Source of the DNA: Atopostipes sp043425375
Lineage (GTDB): Bacteria; Bacillota; Bacilli; Lactobacillales; Carnobacteriaceae_A
DNA: 51,825 nucleotides
Reading direction: 5' to 3'
Assembly (NCBI GenBank): GCA_043425375.1
Contig: JBHWQC010000102.1
Coordinates: forward strand, 1 to 51,825
The position numbers were made by a program, and so were the translations under genes. The notes below the pieces were generated by a model that saw only the letters and a list, made by a program, of their open reading frames with translations, searched no databases and was not told where the DNA came from. This document shows, one piece after another, positions 24,716 to 34,005 of this stretch; position 1 is the first letter of the stretch, and each line of letters opens with the position of its first letter.

Positions 24716-26782
24716 TTATTTTTGAGGCTCTTCTTCATAATCACAATTGGAACATTTAACTTGTACTTGTTTTCTTGTGCGTTTCTCAACCAAGTATTGT
24801 TCACACTTTGGACAGTCTCTGCCAATTGGTTTATCCCAAGAAGTAAATTCACAATCGGGGTAACGTTCACACCCATAAAAAATTCGATTCTTTTTGGTTT
24901 TACGCTCAACCACTTCGCCTTTTTCACACGTTGGACAAGTCACACCGATTTTCTTCAAAATGGCTTTTGTATTGCGGCACTCCGGGAAGTTCGAACAGGC
25001 ATAGAATTTTCCATAACGGCCCATTTTAATGACCATCGGATGGCCACACTTTTCACAGTCAAAGCCGGCTGGTTCGTCTTTGATTTCAACTTCTTCCATT
25101 TCTTCTTCCGCTGTCTCTACTTTTTCACTAAATGGCTGATAGAAATTATCGATGAGTTCTAACCAGTCCTGTTCACCAATTTCAATCTCATCCAGTTGTT
25201 CTTCCATTTCAGCCGTGAATTTTGCATCCACAATTTGCGGGAAGTATTCAGAAATCAATTCATTGACGATTTCTCCGAGTTCTGTAGGCTCAAATCGTCT
25301 ATTTTTCATCGTCACATAGTAGCGTCGGCGTAGTGTGTTTAAAGTCGGTGCATAAGTGGATGGCCGTCCCACACCATTCTCTTCCAATGCTTTAACCAAT
25401 GTCGCTTCACTGTAGCGAGCAGGTGGCTGTGTGAAATGTTGTTTTGGATCGAGTTTTTCTAAATCCACATTCTCGCCTTCTGCCATATCTGGCAAGATGT
25501 TGTCTTTTTCACTCGTACTTTCTTTGTACACTTTTTGATACCCTGCAAACACGAGCTGTGAACCATTTGCACGGAAAATGACACTGTTTTGTTCTAAATC
25601 GACACGCATCGTATTATATACGGCCGGTTTCATCTGGCTAGCCATAAATCGACTCCAGATTAATTGGTATAAACGATACTGATCCTTTGTTAAATACTTT
25701 TTGATGGATTCCGGTGTCCGCTTCGCACTTGTTGGACGTATGGCCTCATGGGCGTCTTGGGCGCCTGCTTGATTTGAGGCGGCCCGTTTGCTTCCTACGT
25801 ATTCTTTTCCGTATTCCGCTTCAATAAAATCAATCGCTTCATTACGCGCGGTGGTAGAAATCCGCGTCGAGTCGGTACGCATATAAGTAATTAACCCAAC
25901 CGATTGATTCCGTTGAATGCTTACCCCTTCGTACAACTGCTGGGCGGTGCTCATTGTTTTATTTGTTCGGAAATTTAAGCGGTTCGCTGCTTCTTGTTGC
26001 AACGTACTCGTTGTAAAAGGTTTCTTTGGATTTCGATTTCTTTTACTTTTCGTGACTTTTTTCACTTCAAAGGGTTGTTTCTGGTCAATCTTATCCATGA
26101 TTTCAGTAACGGTTTCTTGATTCGGCAACTCTTTCTTTTTACCGTCAACACCATAAAATGACGCTTCAAATTTTTTCTTGTCTTTTTTAAAGTTCGCCGC
26201 AATTGACCAGTATTCTTCAGGTTTAAAATTACGGATTTCTTTTTCTCGATCAATAATAATTTTTAAAGCAACGGATTGAACTCGACCAGCACTCAAACCG
26301 CTTTTTACTTTTTGCCATAAAATTGGACTTATTTTGTAGCCCACAATACGGTCTAATACGCGTCTTGCTTGTTGGGCATCGACTAAATCCTTATCTAATT
26401 TGCGCGGGCTTTTAAAAGCATCCTTAACGGCTTCTTTCGTAATTTCATTAAAGACCACTCTATTTTCAGCATCTTCTTCAAGTTTTAACGCATGCCCTAA
26501 ATGCCAAGCGATAGCTTCCCCTTCCCGATCCGGGTCAGCTGCGAGATACACTTTTTCCGCTTTTTTGGCATACTTTCGTAAATCCTTTAATACCGGACCT
26601 TTTCCGCGAATAGTTATATAATCGGGTTCATAGTTGTTTTCAAAATCAATCCCCATACGGCTTTTAGGTAAATCGCGCACGTGTCCTAAACTGGCCACGA
26701 CTTTATAGTTTTTACCTAAATACTTTTCGATGGTTTTTCCTTTAGCTGGCGACTCCACAATCACTAAATACTTAAAAGCCAA
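24716..26782 (-). CDS. topA: DNA topoisomerase I
   Basis: This type IA topoisomerase relaxes negative supercoils. With a TTG start at 26782 (SD AAAGGGG) the protein has 688 residues, the Bacillus length; the open frame further upstream has no conserved sequence. It opens with the TOPRIM domain (YLVIVESPAKGKTIEKYLG, DPDREGEAIAWHL), has active-site Tyr300 in LITYMRTDSTR, and ends in three zinc-ribbon units (CEKC..CSNFPEC, CPTC..CERYPDC, CPKC..CSNC; the last is degenerate in spacing). trmFO, which often follows topA, is missing here. Confidence 0.96.
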   Translation of the reverse strand: MAFKYLVIVESPAKGKTIEKYLGKNYKVVASLGHVRDLPKSRMGIDFENNYEPDYITIRGKGPVLKDLRKYAKKAEKVYLAADPDREGEAIAWHLGHALKLEEDAENRVVFNEITKEAVKDAFKSPRKLDKDLVDAQQARRVLDRIVGYKISPILWQKVKSGLSAGRVQSVALKIIIDREKEIRNFKPEEYWSIAANFKKDKKKFEASFYGVDGKKKELPNQETVTEIMDKIDQKQPFEVKKVTKSKRNRNPKKPFTTSTLQQEAANRLNFRTNKTMSTAQQLYEGVSIQRNQSVGLITYMRTDSTRISTTARNEAIDFIEAEYGKEYVGSKRAASNQAGAQDAHEAIRPTSAKRTPESIKKYLTKDQYRLYQLIWSRFMASQMKPAVYNTMRVDLEQNSVIFRANGSQLVFAGYQKVYKESTSEKDNILPDMAEGENVDLEKLDPKQHFTQPPARYSEATLVKALEENGVGRPSTYAPTLNTLRRRYYVTMKNRRFEPTELGEIVNELISEYFPQIVDAKFTAEMEEQLDEIEIGEQDWLELIDNFYQPFSEKVETAEEEMEEVEIKDEPAGFDCEKCGHPMVIKMGRYGKFYACSNFPECRNTKAILKKIGVTCPTCEKGEVVERKTKKNRIFYGCERYPDCEFTSWDKPIGRDCPKCEQYLVEKRTRKQVQVKCSNCDYEEEPQK

Positions 26783-26857
26783 GCTAAAACCCCTTTCTGA
26801 ATAGACATTTCTGTTTAAATTTAATAAATAAATGTGTGCGTTCGTAAATCGTGACCT

Positions 26858-26887
26858 ATCATAGTACATATGAAATCCCTTTGTCAA
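26858..26887 (-). promoter_or_regulatory. Promoter of topA
   Basis: On the - strand TTGACA (26887-26882), an 18-base spacer and TATGAT (26863-26858), about 75 bases before the TTG start. Confidence 0.65.
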
Positions 26888-26907
26888 ATAAATAAAAAAA
26901 GTTTCTA

Positions 26908-27810
26908 CTATATTAAGAACCACTCGCGTAAAATATCTTCCCCATTTTGAGTCAGCACTGCTCCCAATTGAATCAAGCGGTGATTGCCCATTTGGGTTTC
27001 ATCAAAAATAGAACCAGGCACAGCAAACACATCCCGTCCTTCATCTAATGCATTATAAGCAGTGATTAAACTCCCGCTTCTTTTTTTCGATTCGATGACT
27101 AAAACCCCGCGGCTGATACCGGCGATGATGCGGTTTCTTTCTGGAAAATGAAACTTCAAAGGTTTCGAACCCATCGGGTATTCGCTTAAGACTAAAAATT
27201 GCTGACTCATCCACTCTTGGATTTGTTGATTGGCCTTAGGGTAATACAAATCTAGCCCAGTCCCTATCACCCCTACTGTCTGTTCCTTTTGTTGCATAGC
27301 AAACACATGCGCTTCTGTATCAATGCCTTTCGCTAACCCAGAGAGGATACCTACTTTTTTGTTTGCTTCTTTAAAAAGCGATTTTAAAATGTGGGCAACC
27401 GCTTGTCGGCCATAAGACGTAAATTCACGTGAACCGACCACACCCAGCCAAATATATTGGCCGAGCAGTTCGATTTGCCCTTTATAAAACAAGACAATAG
27501 GCGGGGCATAAATCATCTTTAATTGTTCGGGATACGCGGGTGAGAATACGTGTATCCATTGTATCCCCGCTTCTTGATAACGCTGCATTTCTTTTTTAAA
27601 ATCTGACTTTTCACAAAAAGACAGAAAAGAAGCCTTCTTCTCATAAGAAAGCTTCTTTATCGATTTGAAACTCGTTAAAGACTGTGTATCTATCTCTGGA
27701 AATAGCTGTGCAATTAATTCCATACCCAAAGAAAACTTATCCGTTGCCTGCAAATCTGGATAAATTCCTAGACCAAATAACAACTCATTGATATCCATCC
27801 TATTTTTCAT
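26908..27810 (-). CDS. dprA: DNA-processing protein DprA (Smf)
   Basis: DprA loads RecA onto incoming single-stranded DNA during transformation. The 300-residue protein has an N-terminal helical region and the Rossmann-like core with GVVGSREFTSYG, GILSGLAKGIDTEAH and VIGTGLDLYYPKANQ. The C-terminal winged-helix domain found in some homologues is short or missing. The start is uncertain: a GTG at 27819, ATG at 27810 and ATG at 27798 are all in frame with weak SD sequences. It lies between rnhB and topA, the enterococcal order. Its presence alone does not show competence. Confidence 0.93.
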   Translation of the reverse strand: MKNRMDINELLFGLGIYPDLQATDKFSLGMELIAQLFPEIDTQSLTSFKSIKKLSYEKKASFLSFCEKSDFKKEMQRYQEAGIQWIHVFSPAYPEQLKMIYAPPIVLFYKGQIELLGQYIWLGVVGSREFTSYGRQAVAHILKSLFKEANKKVGILSGLAKGIDTEAHVFAMQQKEQTVGVIGTGLDLYYPKANQQIQEWMSQQFLVLSEYPMGSKPLKFHFPERNRIIAGISRGVLVIESKKRSGSLITAYNALDEGRDVFAVPGSIFDETQMGNHRLIQLGAVLTQNGEDILREWFLI

Positions 27811-27882
27811 TCGCTTCACTCACTTTTTAGATATTTTATTCCCTATATATATAATTACCCAAAAAGTGCAAATTCCGTTTTT

Positions 27883-28653
27883 TTATTTTAAATATTTTTT
27901 AACGGGAGCGAATGAATAGCGATGAATGGGACTTGGTCCTTGATTTTTCAAACCTTCTAAATGTGACTTGGTTCCATAACCGACATTACTTGCGAAATCA
28001 TAACCTGGGTATTGCTTGTCATAGCTTTCCATCCACTGGTCGCGGGTGACTTTTGCGATAATACTAGCTGCTGCAATACTATTACTATTTGAATCTCCTT
28101 TAATGATAGCCTTTTGATCAATTGGTGAATCAATTGTTTCGGCATCGATGAATAGTAAATCAGGTTGTAGATTCAGTTGATTAACTGCACGCACCATCGC
28201 CTTTTTTGTGGCTTGTAAAATGTTAAGTTGATCAATCTCTAAAGATTCAGAGGCTCCGATGCCAATCGCAAGTGCTTTTTTTCTAATTTCTTCAAACAGT
28301 TCTTGTCTCTTTTTTTTCGATAACTTCTTCGAATCATCTAACCCTAGAATAGGTTCCTTTGAATCCAAAATCACTGCCGCTGCCACTACTGGTCCGGCAA
28401 GGGGGCCTCTACCTACTTCATCAATGCCTGCTATGACTTGATAGCCGGCTGCTGTCGCTTTTTTTTCAAATCTTGACATATGAAGAGAGTGTTGGATTAA
28501 AGCTTCTTTGGCCACCTGTTTCTTTTGCCACTGTTGAAGCGCATGTTGCACACCTTTGCGCTCATCTGCTTGTAGGGCTCTGTAAACAGGATCTTCCATT
28601 GAATCAATTTGTTTCAATGCTTCTTTTATTTCTTTAATTGTCTGTTTCTTCAT
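27883..28653 (-). CDS. rnhB: Ribonuclease HII
   Basis: It cleaves RNA in RNA-DNA hybrids and removes misincorporated ribonucleotides. The 256-residue protein has an N-terminal extension of about 70 residues, common in Firmicutes, then the catalytic core GIDEVGRGPLAGPVVAAAV with the Asp-Glu pair, LFIDAE with the third acid, and NVGYGTKSHLEGL. It overlaps rbgA by 20 bases in another frame, suggesting coupled translation; TAGGA precedes its ATG. Confidence 0.95.
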   Translation of the reverse strand: MKKQTIKEIKEALKQIDSMEDPVYRALQADERKGVQHALQQWQKKQVAKEALIQHSLHMSRFEKKATAAGYQVIAGIDEVGRGPLAGPVVAAAVILDSKEPILGLDDSKKLSKKKRQELFEEIRKKALAIGIGASESLEIDQLNILQATKKAMVRAVNQLNLQPDLLFIDAETIDSPIDQKAIIKGDSNSNSIAAASIIAKVTRDQWMESYDKQYPGYDFASNVGYGTKSHLEGLKNQGPSPIHRYSFAPVKKYLK

Positions 28654-29509
28654 TATTTCCTACCAACTCTTCTGGGGTTTCAAAGGATAAGTGGCCTAAT
28701 TTTCCATCTCGTATTTCATTTAAAAGCATTTCTGCTCCTCGATCATAATCCTCAAAAAACCCGCGTTTTTGCGTGATCAACAACAGGATGTCGGGGGTTG
28801 ACAACTCTTGTTCCAGCTCAGGATTGAAATTGTAGCGTTTCGCCAGCGTCCCAGGATAGTTTTTTACAAGATCATTTATAGTATAAATGGCGATATCGTC
28901 TTTATAATACAAGGTATGTTTGATAGCCCCTGTTAAAGCGAGTTTTTCACCTGTATTTTTATCCTCAAACTTTGGCCATAAAATACCTGGCATATCTAAT
29001 AGCTCAAGTTGATTTTTGTATTTAATCCATTGTTGGGCTTTGGTCACACCTGGTCGGTTACCCGTTGTCGTGACATTTTTTCCTGCAAAACGGTTAATTA
29101 AGGTTGATTTTCCAACATTGGGAATACCGACCGTTACCGCGCGGATGGCTCTTTCTTTCAACCCTTTTTCTTCTCGCTTTGAAAAATTTTCTTCCAGGAC
29201 GTTGCGGGCCGCATCGATAATTTTTTCAATGCCTTTTGATGATTTGCCGTTAAAGGTTACAGCTTCTATCCCTTGGCTCTCAAAGTAATTTAACCATTGA
29301 TTGGTCACTTTTGGATCGGCCAAATCAGCTTTCATTAAAATTAAGACATGTGGTTTATTTTGAGTCAGCTCTTTGACATCAGGATTTCTCGATGCATTTG
29401 GAATACGCGCATCAACCAACTCAAACACTACATCGACTAAAGGTAATTTTTCTTTTAATTCTCTTTTCGCTTTTGCCATATGCCCTGGGTACCATTGTAT
29501 AATTGCCAT
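28634..29509 (-). CDS. rbgA: Ribosome biogenesis GTPase RbgA (YlqF)
   Basis: RbgA drives a late step of 50S subunit assembly. It is a circularly permuted GTPase: the G4 motif LMKADLAD precedes G1 GIPNVGKSTLINRF and G3 DMPGILWP, with the family N-terminus IIQWYPGHMAKAKRE and a C-terminal ANTAR-like domain. The ATG at 29509 gives 291 residues; the open frame starts three codons earlier. It is the first gene of the rbgA-rnhB pair. Confidence 0.95.
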   Translation of the reverse strand: MAIIQWYPGHMAKAKRELKEKLPLVDVVFELVDARIPNASRNPDVKELTQNKPHVLILMKADLADPKVTNQWLNYFESQGIEAVTFNGKSSKGIEKIIDAARNVLEENFSKREEKGLKERAIRAVTVGIPNVGKSTLINRFAGKNVTTTGNRPGVTKAQQWIKYKNQLELLDMPGILWPKFEDKNTGEKLALTGAIKHTLYYKDDIAIYTINDLVKNYPGTLAKRYNFNPELEQELSTPDILLLITQKRGFFEDYDRGAEMLLNEIRDGKLGHLSFETPEELVGNNEETDN

Positions 29510-29537
29510 AAAAAACACCTACCTCATCATTAAATGA

Positions 29538-29564
29538 CCGTGCCAGCAATAAAAGCTGACACGG
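29538..29564 (-). terminator. Hairpin downstream of lepB
   Basis: On the - strand CCGTGTCAGC pairs with GCTGGCACGG over 10 positions, one being G-U; on the + strand the same position would mismatch, so the structure belongs to the - transcript. Only a short T run follows. Confidence 0.65.
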
Positions 29565-29578
29565 CACGTTTACATTTT

Positions 29579-30187
29579 TTATTCAACAAAACCAAAACGA
29601 TCTAAAGGCCAATACCTGAACGTTGCTTTTCCTAAAATGGCTTCTTCATCTACAAAGCCAAAACTCCGGCTATCTCGTGAATTGAGTCGATTATCTCCCA
29701 ACACAAAATATTGACCTGCCGGTACTTCTTCAACGCCTAAAAGAGTAAGCAAAGAATAATCACCCGATGAATAATAAGCCGCTTCCTCTTCCTTTTCTAG
29801 GAACGATTCGTCTATGACTTCCCCATCAATATATAAAACATCTTCGTGATATTCCACCCGATCCCCAGGCATTCCAACCACACGCTTAATATATTGAGTT
29901 TCCACATCATCAGGCGGCGGAAAGACCACAATATCAAATCGTTCAATGTCTGAAAATTTATTTAACATGACATAGTCTCCGTCTTGTAACGTTGGCTCCA
30001 TGGAATCGCCATCAACCATGACAGGTGCATAGAAAAAACGATAGACAACAAAGAAGATAATTAGTAACACAAGAATATATTTAATCGTGGATACTAATTC
30101 TTGAAAGAAAGTCGTCGTTTGTTCTTCCTTTTTATTTATTTCTTGCCTTTCACTTCGTGGTGGAAGACTTGGACCATGCTCACTCAT
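29579..30187 (-). CDS. lepB: Signal peptidase I
   Basis: It removes signal peptides from exported proteins at the outer face of the membrane. The 202-residue type has one N-terminal membrane segment (residues about 36-53), catalytic Ser62 in GDSMEPTL, general base Lys101 in YIKRVVGMPGD, and the conserved GDNRLNSRDSR box. The ATG at 30187 is preferred over 30208 because TGGAG lies at proper spacing. The cytoplasmic head is hydrophilic and rich in Glu, Lys and Gln. Confidence 0.95.
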   Translation of the reverse strand: MSEHGPSLPPRSERQEINKKEEQTTTFFQELVSTIKYILVLLIIFFVVYRFFYAPVMVDGDSMEPTLQDGDYVMLNKFSDIERFDIVVFPPPDDVETQYIKRVVGMPGDRVEYHEDVLYIDGEVIDESFLEKEEEAAYYSSGDYSLLTLLGVEEVPAGQYFVLGDNRLNSRDSRSFGFVDEEAILGKATFRYWPLDRFGFVE

Positions 30188-30283
30188 TTTATCGTCTCCA
30201 ATACTCATTCACTATTATTCTGCCATTCATCCTACCATATTTTTTCAAAAAAGCCTATTTAATGAAATCACTCTGTTGGTTCT

Positions 30284-31771
30284 TTATCCTTCTTGAAGGG
30301 CTTGGATAGCTGCATTGTATTGGGTATCATTGGCTTCAATCAAAGCCCGTAAGCTGTCTGTTAATGAACGAGCGGTATTCCCAGTCACGACACCATCCAC
30401 CGGCAAGTCATTTTCCGCTTGATAGGCGGATACCGCCTCAACAACTGTTCCATCGTAGACCTCAGTGTCAGAAACAGAATAACCAAGTGCGCTTAATACT
30501 TGTTTTAAATTACTGATTTCAGGTGAACTTTGACCTTGCTCATAAGTGGCGGTTGGATTCACAACAAATAAATTGGCATAAGCCGGCAGCTCGACTTCAA
30601 CATCTGGAGTAATGCCTTCTTCATTGATCCAATCCCCATCAGCCGTCAGCCAGCGACCGCTGGTAAATTTGACTTCATCCGTCTCACCGAGGCTGACAAC
30701 GCTTTGGACGGTTCCTTTGCCAAAAGTCGTTTGCCCGTACAAGGGAATACCAACTGAGCGCATGGCGCCGGCCAAGATTTCAGAAGCACTTGCACTACCT
30801 TCGTCAATTAGAAGAATCGCTTCTCCCTCATATTTATATTCGCCGTAGTCATCGTCTGCGTAATAGACAGTCGGCTCCTCATCTTCTCGATATTCGGTCA
30901 TCATGAGAGGCTCACCATCTGGAACAAAAATATTGGCCAGTTGCATCGCTGTAGTCAGCAAACCTCCCGGATTGCCGCGCACATCGAAGATAATTTTCTC
31001 GACGCCTTGCTCTTCCAATTCTTGAATCGCCGTGACTGTTTCTTCATACGTAGGCAGATTGAAATTAACAATATTTACATGACCAATGGCTGCATCATTC
31101 TCATCCACTTCATAATAAACGGTTTCGATAGGAATGGTCGCTCGAGATAGCACCACGGTCATTTGTTCTTCTCCACGTTGAATCAGTAATTCCACATCAC
31201 TACCTTCAGGGCCGCGAATTAAGGCGACTGCTTCATTGAGCGTTAAATCTGCGACTGCTTTTCCGTCTACTTCAATGATAAAATCATTGGGCTGCAAACC
31301 GGCTGCTTCAGCCGGCGAATTGGCGATTGGCGAAACAATACGCACATATTCGCCGTCTTTCATGACTTCGGCTCCTATTCCTTCAAAGGACCCTGAAACA
31401 TCTTCTTCAAAACTAGTGCTTTCTACTTCATCCAAATATTCAGTGTAAGGATCATCAACCGCTCCTGCCATTCCCTCTAGAGCACCTTCAATAAGCGTCT
31501 CCGAGTCAATTTCTTGAAAATAATTCGTTTGGAGAATCGTATAGAGCTTATTAATCACAGACAAATCATCTGTTAATCCAAAAAGATATTGCGTATCAAG
31601 CGCTTGCTCAGTGCCGGCTGCCTCTTCAGACATCTCTTCAGTTGATTCGGCTGGAAAAGAAACGACCGCATAAGTGCCGACAATCCCTAAAAGTAATGTA
31701 GCGAGAAGAGAGACAACAAACTGAGTTCTCGTAAGACCTATTTTCTTTTTGTGCTTATTATTATCATTCAT
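30284..31771 (-). CDS. Carboxyl-terminal processing protease (S41 family) with PDZ and peptidoglycan-binding domains
   Basis: This 495-residue membrane-anchored serine protease acts outside the cell. In order it has a membrane anchor (residues 16-37), a PDZ domain (about 125-210), the S41 catalytic domain with Ser326 in DEGSASASEIL and Lys352 in FGKGTVQS, and a C-terminal peptidoglycan-binding-type domain (about 415-480, LKQVLSALGY to DGVVTGNTARSL). This is the CtpA/CtpB architecture. AAAGGAG precedes the ATG at 31771. Physiological substrates are unknown. Confidence 0.94.
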   Translation of the reverse strand: MNDNNKHKKKIGLTRTQFVVSLLATLLLGIVGTYAVVSFPAESTEEMSEEAAGTEQALDTQYLFGLTDDLSVINKLYTILQTNYFQEIDSETLIEGALEGMAGAVDDPYTEYLDEVESTSFEEDVSGSFEGIGAEVMKDGEYVRIVSPIANSPAEAAGLQPNDFIIEVDGKAVADLTLNEAVALIRGPEGSDVELLIQRGEEQMTVVLSRATIPIETVYYEVDENDAAIGHVNIVNFNLPTYEETVTAIQELEEQGVEKIIFDVRGNPGGLLTTAMQLANIFVPDGEPLMMTEYREDEEPTVYYADDDYGEYKYEGEAILLIDEGSASASEILAGAMRSVGIPLYGQTTFGKGTVQSVVSLGETDEVKFTSGRWLTADGDWINEEGITPDVEVELPAYANLFVVNPTATYEQGQSSPEISNLKQVLSALGYSVSDTEVYDGTVVEAVSAYQAENDLPVDGVVTGNTARSLTDSLRALIEANDTQYNAAIQALQEG

Positions 31772-31802
31772 ACGCAAAATCTCCTTTTATTCACCAACTG
31801 AA

Positions 31803-32513
31803 TTACTGATGGTCTACAGCTGTTTCTAATGCAATAATCATCATATCATCAAATGTGCGCTCGCGTTCCTCAGCTGTTGTCTCTTCTCCTGTGAGAATAT
31901 GGTCACTAATTGTTAAAATGGTTAGGGCTTTTTTCCCGTATTTCGCAGCAATTGTATAAAGGGCCGCAGCTTCCATTTCAACAGCTAATACCCCATGATC
32001 GGCTAGTTTTTGTTTATCGAGCTCTTCATTATAAAAACGATCAGAAGTAAAAATATTTCCCACCCGTACAGTGAACTTTTGTTGGCTTGCTTTGTCATAC
32101 GCTGTTTTTAATAGGCCAAAGTCCGCAATGGGGGCAAAATCAACTTGATTATTAAAAGCTTGACGGTTAATGCCAGAGTCAGTTGTTGCTGCCTGGGCCA
32201 AGACAACATCGCGCACCTTTACGTCTTTTTGCAGTGCACCGGCAGAACCCACGCGCATTAAAATTTCACAATCATAGTCATTAATCAGCTCTTCGACATA
32301 GATACTGATTGAAGGAACCCCCATACCTGTTCCTTGGACCGAGACGGGCACCCCTTTATATGTACCTGTGTATCCAAAAGCATTGCGTACCGTATTATAT
32401 TGCGTCACATCTTCTAAAAATGTTTCAGCAATATATTTTGCACGCAATGGGTCTCCAGGCAGTAAAACAATTTTTGCAATTTCCCCTTTTTCTGCTCCAA
32501 TATGTGTACTCAT
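31803..32513 (-). CDS. deoD: Purine-nucleoside phosphorylase (DeoD type)
   Basis: It splits purine (deoxy)nucleosides with phosphate to base and (deoxy)ribose-1-phosphate. The 236-residue protein is the trimeric-fold hexameric type: IVLLPGDPLRAKYIA phosphate-binding loop, GTGMGVPS, MRVGSAGALQ, VEMEAAALY nucleoside-binding loop and the catalytic Asp in TISDHI. AAGGAG precedes the ATG. No other deo genes are adjacent, so it probably serves salvage within the msrA-yozE run. Confidence 0.96.
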   Translation of the reverse strand: MSTHIGAEKGEIAKIVLLPGDPLRAKYIAETFLEDVTQYNTVRNAFGYTGTYKGVPVSVQGTGMGVPSISIYVEELINDYDCEILMRVGSAGALQKDVKVRDVVLAQAATTDSGINRQAFNNQVDFAPIADFGLLKTAYDKASQQKFTVRVGNIFTSDRFYNEELDKQKLADHGVLAVEMEAAALYTIAAKYGKKALTILTISDHILTGEETTAEERERTFDDMMIIALETAVDHQ

Positions 32514-32534
32514 TCTTATGCTCCTTGTCTTCTT

Positions 32535-32762
32535 TTATTTTTCACTATAATTGTCGACATATCGTTGCCATGCTTCATCGAAAATCGTCATGGTCGGTAA
32601 GTAGTCTGCGTTCAGTTCAAGATGGCGACTGACTTCGTCATAATCCTCGGAGTGCTTTGGAAACATCCGGTCATTGAATGCGTGATTGGCGAATAATGTG
32701 ATGTCGTCTTTTTTATAAGGATCTCTTTCCGTCATTAAATAGTGATAAAAACTCATTTCCAT
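32535..32762 (-). CDS. YozE-family small protein
   Basis: The 75-residue acidic protein matches the YozE (sterile alpha motif-like, UPF0346) family: SFYHYLMTERDPYKKDDITLFAN opening, FPKHSEDYDEVSRHLE and a closing FDEAWQRYVDNY. Function is unknown. The ATG overlaps the msrA stop by one base (TAATG), with GAGGGC upstream, so it is coupled to msrA, as in Bacillus where the two are also neighbours. The upstream extension of the frame inside msrA is not real. Confidence 0.88.
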   Translation of the reverse strand: MEMSFYHYLMTERDPYKKDDITLFANHAFNDRMFPKHSEDYDEVSRHLELNADYLPTMTIFDEAWQRYVDNYSEK

Positions 32763-33286
32763 TATAATAAGCCCTCTTTTACTGCATTCTCTTCTGTCCA
32801 CTGTGCACGTTCTCTTTTTTCTTGCTGGTATCGTTCTTTGTTCTTTCTGTAAAAGTCTTGGTGTTCATCCTCAGCCCGCCAAAATATTGGCGCTTCTTCT
32901 ATCGTAACTACAATCGGGGCTTTGTATCGACCACTCTCTTCCAGTTGCTTTTTAGAATGTTCCGCCGTTTTTTGTTGTTCATCTGAGTAGTAGTAGATGA
33001 CCGGACGATAACTGTCGCCTCGATCCATAAATTGGCCGCTTGCATCTGTCGGATCTGTCACTTGCCAATAAATCTCAACCAGCTGTTCAAAGGACATTTC
33101 TTTTGGATCAAATGTAATTTGAACCACTTCCGTATGCCCCGTTGTTTGACTTTTTACTTGTTCATATGTGGGGTATTTGATATGGCCTCCGGCATAACCG
33201 GATACAACCGATTCGATTCCCCGCTGCGTATCAAACGGCTCCACCATACACCAAAAACACCCGCCTGCAAACAATGCTTTTTCCAA
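32762..33286 (-). CDS. msrA: Peptide-methionine (S)-S-oxide reductase
   Basis: It repairs the S-epimer of methionine sulfoxide in proteins. The 174-residue protein opens with ALFAGGCFWCMVEPFD, where the first Cys is catalytic, followed by GYAGGHIKYPTYEQV and GHTEVVQI. The start is TTG with GGGGAGAAGGA upstream, unusual but the only one placed before the conserved core. MsrB is not in the window. It is transcribed with the yozE-like gene. Confidence 0.95.
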   Translation of the reverse strand: MEKALFAGGCFWCMVEPFDTQRGIESVVSGYAGGHIKYPTYEQVKSQTTGHTEVVQITFDPKEMSFEQLVEIYWQVTDPTDASGQFMDRGDSYRPVIYYYSDEQQKTAEHSKKQLEESGRYKAPIVVTIEEAPIFWRAEDEHQDFYRKNKERYQQEKRERAQWTEENAVKEGLL

Positions 33287-33330
33287 TCCTTCTCCCCTCT
33301 CTCTTTTTACTGCGCCATTCTTATGTTTAT

Positions 33331-33984
33331 TTAATAACTATCTATTTGTTCTAATTGTTCTAAAATAACCTCTTCATCGAAACGTATATTCAATTCAATT
33401 AAGCCATCGTTTAGATCAATTGTTGTCATTTCAACCGCAAAGTTATCCTCTGCTGTTAGTTGATCTAAATGAATAACAATAATTTGTGACTCGCTGTCAA
33501 AAGCGATAAAAGCTGGAAAAGCCACTTGATTCTCCACTAGCCGCATCACCAAACTTACGGGTAAAGAGAAGTTCGCTACTTCTACCGCTTTTCCACGCAA
33601 TTGCACATTTCCATTTTCCATCACATAAGGGTCTAAAAATAAGGCAAATGGAACGTCAAAGCCTAAAAATTCAAGTATTCCATGAATTTCCAACTGGTCC
33701 GTTAATACTATCCGGTAATGGGCGTATTCTTCGCCAATAGAATAAGTTAAATACATATTGATGAGTTGTTCTGCCTCTTCTTTTTCCATACTCGTCGTCA
33801 GTTCAATCGTCTCTCCCGACAGTTCACTGGTCGGTTGAGAGGACGGACTCTTTTCGACGGGTTGGATAGCCCATATAAACAAAAGAAACAAAAATCCAAT
33901 AAAGATGACAAGTAGGATAAACGCCCATTTCCAGCCATTTACCTTCTGCTGTTTGCGCTGTTCTCTATTCGCTATATCATTCAC
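33331..33984 (-). CDS. YpmS-family (DUF2140) membrane-anchored protein
   Basis: The 217-residue protein has a basic N-terminus, one membrane segment (residues about 18-40) and an extracytoplasmic domain. Segments such as LTDQLEIHGILEFLGFDVPFALFLDP and NGNVQLRGKAVEV match the YpmS pattern, whose role is unknown. The start is GTG with GGAG 9 bases upstream. The position between DHFR/thyA and msrA matches the Bacillus neighbourhood. Confidence 0.82.
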   Translation of the reverse strand: MNDIANREQRKQQKVNGWKWAFILLVIFIGFLFLLFIWAIQPVEKSPSSQPTSELSGETIELTTSMEKEEAEQLINMYLTYSIGEEYAHYRIVLTDQLEIHGILEFLGFDVPFALFLDPYVMENGNVQLRGKAVEVANFSLPVSLVMRLVENQVAFPAFIAFDSESQIIVIHLDQLTAEDNFAVEMTTIDLNDGLIELNIRFDEEVILEQLEQIDSY

Positions 33985-34005
33985 CCTTTAAAACTCCAGT
34001 AATTT

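Noticed and set aside
26783..26923. N-terminal extension of topA up to 26923
   Set aside because: The extra residues precede the conserved start of TopA and overlap a TTGACA/TATGAT promoter; the TTG with AAAGGGG at 26782 fits the family length.
27820..27882. TTGCAC with TATATA-like boxes as a dprA promoter
   Set aside because: The region is so AT-rich that several box pairs with poor spacing are equally possible; none stands out.
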